Shown one piece after another: positions 6,259 through 14,192 of a stretch of 14,192 nt of DNA. Origin of the DNA: Gemmataceae bacterium (lineage in GTDB: Bacteria; Planctomycetota; Planctomycetia; Gemmatales; Gemmataceae); the NCBI GenBank assembly GCA_020847555.1, contig JADLBT010000190.1, positions 1 through 14,192 on the forward strand, read 5' to 3'. A program made the position numbers and the translations under genes. The notes beneath the pieces were generated by a model. The model was given only the letters and a program-made list of their open reading frames with translations. It had not been told where the DNA came from and made no database searches. The number at the start of each line of letters is the position of its first letter. Positions within the stretch are counted from its first letter, which is position 1.

Positions 6259-9200
6259 CTACACGCGCTCCAGCAGGGCTGCCGGGAAGTTGGCGAACAC
6301 CGCCGCGAGCGGCAGCACGGCTCCGCCGTTGTGCTGGCCGGCCGCCAACACCTCGCCGGTGTACACGTTTCGGTAACGCCGCCCGGCGTCCTCCGGCGGC
6401 AGCAGCAGCTTTGTCTGGCCCCACACCTCCGGCCCCAGCGGCGCCCGCTCCACGCCGCCCGTCAGCCCGATCACCAGGCGCGGCACCGCCACCACCACCG
6501 CCTGGTCCTCCAGCCACCGGGCGAAGGCGCAGACGTGGTCCTTCTTCTCCCCCGCCGCCTCCAGCGGCTGGTACGATCCGTCGAGGAATACCGGCCCGTG
6601 CTCGCGGCGGAAGTGCAGGCCGCGCCACGTCAGGTACAGCTTCACCCGCCCGTCGCCCGGGCTGCGGACCAACTCCTGCGCCAACCCCGTCAGGTCTGTC
6701 TCTGCCTGCTCGGCGCGCTGGCGCAGGTCCGCCAGCAGCGCGCGTCGGTGCTCGTAATCGACCGGCCGGCGGTTGTCCGGATCCACCAGGCTCAGGTTCC
6801 ACAGCTCGCACCCCTGATAGAAGTCCGGCACCCCGGGGCAGGTCAGTTTCAGCAGTACCTGCGACAGCGAGTTGAAGTACCCGAAGAACGCGACCCGCCG
6901 CTGCAGCGCCAGCAGGTCCGTCAGGAATGGGTCGGCCGGGTCGTCCGGCAGCAGAGCGGTGACGAAGTCGTGCATCGCCCGGTCGTACTCCTCGTTCGGG
7001 TTGACCCAGCTGGTGTGGATCTTCGCCTCCTTGATCGCCTTCTGCATGTAGCAGGCGATCCGCTGGCGAAACTCGTCGAACGCCTGCGCCGTCAGCGGCT
7101 TGCCCTCCGTCTCGGGCCACGCCCCCAGGAGCGTCTGGTACAGCAGGTACTCGTCGTTGGGGTCCGGGGCGGGCATTCCCTCGACCTCCGTCTTCTTCGG
7201 CGCGTTCAGCCGGCTCCAGCGGTCCAGGGCCGCCGCCCACTCGTCCGGCATCTCGGACAGCAGGTGGATGCGTGCCCGCACGTCCTCGCCGCGCTTGGTG
7301 TCGTGCGTCGAGCTGGTCAGCATGGCGTGCGGCCACTGCTGCCGGCGCTCCAGGTTGTGGCGGTGGAACTCGTCCACCGTCACCCCGTACTGCTCCGGGT
7401 GCCCGCCGACCTCGTTGAGCGACACCAGCCGGTTGTAGACGTAGAACGCCGTGTCCTCCAGCCCCTTGGCGAGGACCGGCCCGGTCAGCTGCTGGCACTT
7501 CATCACCCAGTCGATGATCTGCGGCCGGTCCTCCTCCCGGAAATCGTCCAGGTTGCGCAGCAGGATCGTGTCACGGACGAAGTCGAAGATCGCCTCGGCC
7601 GTGCGCGGGTTCTGGTTCTTCGCGTCCTCGACCGCCTGCTCGATGAACAGCCGGTCGCGGAGCGACACCGCGTTCGGCCCGGTGATGTACGTCCGGTAGA
7701 TGGCCAGCGACGAGATGATCTCCCGGATCACGAACGTCAGGCTGTTGAGGGTGAAGTCGCGGTAGCGGCGGTTGCGCTCCGAGATGCGGTCCAGCTGGTG
7801 GCTGAGGGAGTTCACCTCACTCGCCATCGATACCAGCATGATGATCTTCTGGCACGAGCTGATGAGCCCGAGGAAGTCCTGCTCCTGGCCGATGAAGTCC
7901 CGATACACGGTGGTGAAGCGTTCGCGGTTGGCCCGGTCCACGAAGATGCCGCCGGCCGAGTTGGCGAAGTCGTACCCGGTCGTTCCGGCCACCACCCAGT
8001 CGTGCGGCAGCGGCTCGTTCTCCCCCAGGATCTTCTCCGCCACCACGTACAGCGGCAGCGCCGACCACTGCCCGGCCTCCGCCTCGATGGCCGCCTGGAA
8101 CTGGGCCGCGACCGCCTTCTGCAACCCCTCCGGCGCCCGCGTCTCGGCCAGCAGGGTCCGGGCCCGATGCAGGACATAATCCTCCTGCAGCTGGCGGAAG
8201 TACCCGGCCGGGTTCCACAGGCCGTCCGGGTGGTCGATGCGCAGCCCGTGCGCCTTGTCCTCGGCGAGGAGCCGGAAGATCGTCTGATGGACGGCCTGGA
8301 AGACCTGCGGCTGCTCGACGCGCACCGCCGCCAGCTCATTGATGTCGAAGAAGCGGCGGTAGTTGATCTCCTCCGCCGCGACGCGCCAGTACGCCGGCCG
8401 GTATGCCTGGGCGTTGATCAGCCCGTCCATCAGGTCGAAGGTCCGCGGCTCTCCCGGCTTGCCGTTGAACGCCTCGACGGCGACGCCGATCGCGGCCGCC
8501 ACCTCCGGGCTGGCGGCCGTCAGGGCGGCAATGCGGCGCTTGATGATCTCCTTCTCGCGATTCCGCTCCTCCTTCTTGTCCGGCGGCAGCTCGGCCCGCG
8601 GCGGCAGGTAGCTCAACGCCGTCAGGATGCTGCGCAGCTCCTGCACGTGCGGGTGGTCCGCGCCGAGCGTTTTGTCCAGGTTTTCCAGCTGGTGCTCCAG
8701 GATGTCGCGGTATGTCGTCGGCGCAACCGGCAATTTGCGGTCGTAATAGTAGAGAAAAAACGCGCCCTCCTCAAACGCCAGCCGGAAGCGGCCGTTCTCC
8801 AGCTCGGTCCCGTACTGATCGCCGAGCAGCGGCAGCAGGAGCTTGTTTTCCAGGTCCGGGTTGGCCGGGTGCCAGTCGATGTCGAAGTAGGTGGCGTAGA
8901 TCGAACTCGGCCCGTTCTCCAGCACGTCCATCCACCACGGATTGGCGTCTCCGACGCCCATGTGGTTGGGGACGATGTCGAGGACCAGCCCCATGCCGCG
9001 CTCGTGCAGGGCGGCGGACAGGGCGTTGAGTTCCTGCTCGCCGCCCAGCTCGGGGTTGATCTGGCTGTGGTCGCAGATGTCGTACCCGTGCATGCTGCCA
9101 GCCCGCGCCCGCAGGACCGGGGAGGAGTAGCAGTCGGTCACGCCCAGGTCGTGCAGGTACGGCACCAGGTTGCGCCCGGCGGCGAATGGGAAGGTGGGGT

Positions 9201-11733
9201 TGAACTGCAGCCGATATGAGGCGAGCGGGGTGCGGCGGCGCCGGAACACCGCGCGCAGGATCTCCTGCACGGTCGGCGTCTGCTGAACCTGCGTCACCTT
9301 CGCGCGCAGGTCGGCCACCTGAACGCCCAGCCGCTCGCCGAGGGTGACGAACTGCCCGAGCCACGCCCGGGCCTGGTCGTCGCCCTCGGCCCCGCGGTCG
9401 AGGAACTGCGCGCTGGCGTCGTGGGTCAGTTCCATGTAGACGTTCTGCGCCCGCCACAGGTCCACCTCGAACGGCAGGTCGCGAGCCAGCGCCACCACGC
9501 TGTCGAGGGTCTGGAGCAGGATCAGGTCCGTCGGGTTCTCGCGGAACCGCTCCGCCATCCGGCCGATCGATCGCTTGAGCTTGTACGCCAGCCCGGCCGC
9601 ATCAAGCTGGATGTGCCACGTGCCCGCCTCCGCCAGCAGGTGGCGAATGTGGTCCGGGTTCGGCTCGTCGTCGGCGACCGCCCAGCGCAGGTCGGTATTG
9701 AGCAGGAACTCGGCGGTCGCCCGGAATGCGTGCGGGAGCGGCACGTTCAGCCCGGACAGGAACCGGACGGTCGGCTGCTGCTGCTCGTACAGCCGGCGGT
9801 AGACGTTCTCCGCCTCCGTCAGGGCCGGCCGCAGCACCCGCTTGGTGATCTGCCGCTGCTCGTCCCGGAACAGCGATCGGAGGGAGTACGCCGACCCGCC
9901 GAACCCGCGGTCCATCAGCCGGATGATTTCCGGGAAGTCGGCCTTCGCGAACGCGGTCGAGAGACTGTTGAGCAGCTCCTGGTACGAGTCCTCCCCCAGG
10001 AACGGGCGCACCCCGCCGTTGACGTTGTGATCGCCGAAGTGGAGGACGGCGAAGTTGAGGGACTCGGCCTCGCCGGTGATCTCGGACGCCACCCGGGCAC
10101 GGCCGACGAGGAGCTTCGCCTTGCCCGCCTGGAACGTGTGGGAGTCCTCACGCTCGACCGTGAAGCAGTAGACGCGCGCCCGGTGCGGGTACGGCTCGAA
10201 CAGCGACGACACCGCGTAGTGGGCGCCGATCTGGTGCCAGCCGACGGCTGCCGGCTTGACGAACTTCTCGTAGACGGCGCGCCCGTTCTGGTGCTCCGGC
10301 AGGTTGCTCCGCGCCCGCCCCAGCCGCTCCAGGAACTCCGGTTCAAGGTCCAGGCCGAACCCCTCCCGGGCCAGCTGGAGGACGCGGCCGGCGTACTGGA
10401 TCACCTGGACCGTCTCCAGTCCGGACACCTCGTCGAAGAACCAGCCGCAGCTGGTGTACATGAGCAGGGCGTTGCGCTGCAGCTCCATCAGCTTCAGGAC
10501 GGCGACACGCTCGTCCGGGCCGGGCTCGTGCAGGGCGTGGCGGCCGAGAAACTGCTGGACGTTCTCCGGCGACCGATCGAGGAGGACCGACAGGTAGTCG
10601 TCGCGCGCCGCCCACGGATCACGGAGGAGGGGTGCGGCGGCCTCCTCGAACGGTCCGGCGACGGCATCCCGGAGCCAGTCGAACGCCTCTCGCAGCGGAC
10701 CCCGCCACGCCTGGCTCCAGCCGGGCCGGCCGCCGCTGCACCCGCAGTCCGACCGCCAGCGCTCGACCCCGTGGGCGCAGCTCCACGCCGTGTTCTCGAT
10801 GATCTCGACCTCGTACTCGGGCGGGTGGCGCTCGAGGAACTCGCCATAGTTGGTCAGCCGGGTGTGCGGGTCGGCCTCCAGCTGCTGCAGGGCATAGGCC
10901 AGGGCCATGTCGCCGTGCGCGTGGTGGTGGCCGTAGCTCTCGCCGTCGGTCGCGACGTGAACGAGCTGCGGCCAGTCGCGCGCCGCGGAGAACCCGTCGC
11001 GCAGCCGGGCGATGAGGTGCTCGCCGCGCGCCAGCAGCCGCTCGAACGCGACCGCCCGGGCGATCGGACCGTCGTAGAAGAACAGGCTGATGCTGCGCCC
11101 GGATGGCAGGTGCTGGACGTAAGCCCGGCTCGGGTCAATGTGCTCGCCGGCCACGTCGCGCCACTCGTTCTCGCCGACGCGCCGGACCCGGGCCGCCTGA
11201 TGGGGCGAGAGGATGGTGAACCGGATGTCCAGGTCGGCCAGCACCTCCAGCGTCGGCACGTCGGCCGCGCACTCCGGCAACCACATACCCTCCGGCTTCC
11301 GTCCGAAGCGAGCCTCGAAGTCGCGGATTCCCCAGCGCGCCTGGGTGTACCTGTCGCGCTGGTTGGCCAGCGGGAGAATGATATGGTTGTACGCCTGGGC
11401 GATGGCCCCGCCGTGACCGGAGAAGCGCTCGCGGCTGAGCCGGTCGGCCTGCAGGACAGCGTCGTACACCTCCGGCGCCTTGTGCTGGAGCCAGGCCAGG
11501 AGCGTCGGACCGAAGTTGAAGCTGATGCGGGCGTAGTTGTTGACGAGGCGGGCGATGCGCCCGTCTCCGTCGAGGATGCGGGCCGCCGCGTTGGGGGCGT
11601 AACACTCGGCGGTGATGCGTTCGTTCCAGTCGTGGTACGGATAGGCCGAGTCCTGCGACTCGACGGCCTCGAGCCACGGATTCTCGCGGGGCGGCTGGTA
11701 GAAGTGGCCGTGGATGCAGACGTAACGTTCCAT
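6259..11733 (-). CDS. treY: GH57/DUF3536 glycoside hydrolase fused to maltooligosyl trehalose synthase (TreY)
   Basis: One uninterrupted frame encodes 1824 residues with two enzymes. Residues 1 to about 300 are a GH57 alpha-glucan hydrolase: 'IHGHFYQPP' (7-15), 'WLPECA' with probable nucleophile Glu154, and 'ATDGESYGHH' with probable acid Asp263. About 300-815 is the DUF3536 region that accompanies this GH57 subgroup ('AWSCAHGVERW', 316-326). From about 825 to the end is a GH13 TreY of normal length: 'ASYRLQFNPTFPF', nucleophile Asp1167 in 'GLRIDHPDG', acid/base Glu1233 in 'VVAEKILGENE', and transition-state Asp1478 in 'SSTHDTKRGED'. TreY turns the reducing end of malto-oligosaccharides into a trehalose unit; the GH57 part may trim the glucan or process the product (inference). 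No signal peptide, so cytoplasmic. The start is fixed by the conserved N-terminal motif and a strong GGGAGGA. It lies 90 bp downstream of TreS-Mak. Confidence 0.9.
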   Translation of the reverse strand: MERYVCIHGHFYQPPRENPWLEAVESQDSAYPYHDWNERITAECYAPNAAARILDGDGRIARLVNNYARISFNFGPTLLAWLQHKAPEVYDAVLQADRLSRERFSGHGGAIAQAYNHIILPLANQRDRYTQARWGIRDFEARFGRKPEGMWLPECAADVPTLEVLADLDIRFTILSPHQAARVRRVGENEWRDVAGEHIDPSRAYVQHLPSGRSISLFFYDGPIARAVAFERLLARGEHLIARLRDGFSAARDWPQLVHVATDGESYGHHHAHGDMALAYALQQLEADPHTRLTNYGEFLERHPPEYEVEIIENTAWSCAHGVERWRSDCGCSGGRPGWSQAWRGPLREAFDWLRDAVAGPFEEAAAPLLRDPWAARDDYLSVLLDRSPENVQQFLGRHALHEPGPDERVAVLKLMELQRNALLMYTSCGWFFDEVSGLETVQVIQYAGRVLQLAREGFGLDLEPEFLERLGRARSNLPEHQNGRAVYEKFVKPAAVGWHQIGAHYAVSSLFEPYPHRARVYCFTVEREDSHTFQAGKAKLLVGRARVASEITGEAESLNFAVLHFGDHNVNGGVRPFLGEDSYQELLNSLSTAFAKADFPEIIRLMDRGFGGSAYSLRSLFRDEQRQITKRVLRPALTEAENVYRRLYEQQQPTVRFLSGLNVPLPHAFRATAEFLLNTDLRWAVADDEPNPDHIRHLLAEAGTWHIQLDAAGLAYKLKRSIGRMAERFRENPTDLILLQTLDSVVALARDLPFEVDLWRAQNVYMELTHDASAQFLDRGAEGDDQARAWLGQFVTLGERLGVQVADLRAKVTQVQQTPTVQEILRAVFRRRRTPLASYRLQFNPTFPFAAGRNLVPYLHDLGVTDCYSSPVLRARAGSMHGYDICDHSQINPELGGEQELNALSAALHERGMGLVLDIVPNHMGVGDANPWWMDVLENGPSSIYATYFDIDWHPANPDLENKLLLPLLGDQYGTELENGRFRLAFEEGAFFLYYYDRKLPVAPTTYRDILEHQLENLDKTLGADHPHVQELRSILTALSYLPPRAELPPDKKEERNREKEIIKRRIAALTAASPEVAAAIGVAVEAFNGKPGEPRTFDLMDGLINAQAYRPAYWRVAAEEINYRRFFDINELAAVRVEQPQVFQAVHQTIFRLLAEDKAHGLRIDHPDGLWNPAGYFRQLQEDYVLHRARTLLAETRAPEGLQKAVAAQFQAAIEAEAGQWSALPLYVVAEKILGENEPLPHDWVVAGTTGYDFANSAGGIFVDRANRERFTTVYRDFIGQEQDFLGLISSCQKIIMLVSMASEVNSLSHQLDRISERNRRYRDFTLNSLTFVIREIISSLAIYRTYITGPNAVSLRDRLFIEQAVEDAKNQNPRTAEAIFDFVRDTILLRNLDDFREEDRPQIIDWVMKCQQLTGPVLAKGLEDTAFYVYNRLVSLNEVGGHPEQYGVTVDEFHRHNLERRQQWPHAMLTSSTHDTKRGEDVRARIHLLSEMPDEWAAALDRWSRLNAPKKTEVEGMPAPDPNDEYLLYQTLLGAWPETEGKPLTAQAFDEFRQRIACYMQKAIKEAKIHTSWVNPNEEYDRAMHDFVTALLPDDPADPFLTDLLALQRRVAFFGYFNSLSQVLLKLTCPGVPDFYQGCELWNLSLVDPDNRRPVDYEHRRALLADLRQRAEQAETDLTGLAQELVRSPGDGRVKLYLTWRGLHFRREHGPVFLDGSYQPLEAAGEKKDHVCAFARWLEDQAVVVAVPRLVIGLTGGVERAPLGPEVWGQTKLLLPPEDAGRRYRNVYTGEVLAAGQHNGGAVLPLAAVFANFPAALLERV

Positions 11734-11740
11734 TGCACTG

Positions 11741-11747
11741 TCCTCCC
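11741..11747 (-). promoter_or_regulatory. strong ribosome binding site of the GH57-TreY gene
   Basis: On the minus strand GGGAGGA ends 7 bases before the ATG at 11733. It is the best Shine-Dalgarno match in the window and fixes the start of the fusion gene. It lies just 3' of the intercistronic hairpin, so folding of that hairpin should leave it exposed. Confidence 0.75.
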
Positions 11748-11754
11748 GCCGCCA

Positions 11755-11817
11755 CCACCAGCCCGGAGCGCCAGCGCCGAGCTGGTCGCGCCCGTCGCTG
11801 GCGCTTCGGGCTGGTGG
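11755..11817. repeat. two inverted copies of an interspersed-type repeat forming a long hairpin
   Basis: The arms 11755-11776 and 11796-11817 are 22 bases each and complementary except at one position, separated by a 19-base spacer. Each arm reads AGCCCGRAGCGCCAGCG in its own orientation, preceded by CCACC. The right arm, read on the minus strand, continues into ACGGG. This word closely resembles a short interspersed repeat I recall as common in planctomycete intergenic regions. The pair sits in the 90-bp gap between the stop of TreS-Mak and the start of GH57-TreY, so on the mRNA it would be a stable stem-loop. It could protect the transcript or partly uncouple expression of the two genes. 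It has no T tract, so it is not a classical terminator. Confidence 0.8.
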
Positions 11818-11823
11818 GGCTGG

Positions 11824-14192
<2,369 letters not shown>

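Noticed and set aside
9200..9300. A possible frameshift or second gene start at the GH57-TreY junction
   Set aside because: The frame is continuous through the linker, with no Met next to the TreY start ('ASYRLQF') and no stop codon in the vicinity, so a true fusion is the simpler reading.

Overview
The window is GC-rich bacterial DNA that looks planctomycete, most likely Gemmata-like. This rests on gene families rather than a marker gene: a DUF1501 C-terminus, a DUF4058-type protein, a PQQ-type propeller lipoprotein with the 'WPAFLGP' opening common in that phylum, a secreted dehydrogenase-like propeller, and large fused alpha-glucan/trehalose enzymes. Genes are densely packed. No tRNA, rRNA, CRISPR array, transposase or phage gene is visible, and no gene-free stretch exceeds about 160 bases.

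Left part (1-2477): the tail of a DUF1501 gene ends at 135 and is followed by a strong hairpin terminator. A DUF4058-like gene (267-1007, +) then converges, with only 9 bp between stop codons, on a lipoprotein beta-propeller gene (1017-2477, -). A 159-bp divergent spacer separates that gene from the next block.

Middle part (2637-6205, +): three closely spaced genes that may be one operon. They encode a stand-alone MetE-like catalytic domain with all four zinc ligands, a small membrane-anchored protein with two tandem Cys/His zinc modules, and a secreted protein with a carbohydrate-binding-like N-terminal region and a glucose/sorbosone-dehydrogenase-like propeller. The three have no obvious shared pathway.

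Right part (6259-14192, -): an alpha-glucan/trehalose operon of two very large fusion genes. The upstream gene, cut by the window's right edge, is trehalose synthase fused to maltokinase (TreS-Mak: maltose/trehalose interconversion and maltose 1-phosphate formation). The downstream gene fuses a GH57/DUF3536 glycoside hydrolase to maltooligosyl trehalose synthase (TreY). Together they could link glycogen-like glucans, trehalose and maltose 1-phosphate. No TreZ or GlgE is in view.

The most notable points are the GH57-TreY fusion, an in-frame palindromic G/C-rich repeat inserted into the C-terminal domain of TreS, and two inverted copies of an interspersed-type repeat forming a long hairpin in the 90-bp gap between the two trehalose genes.
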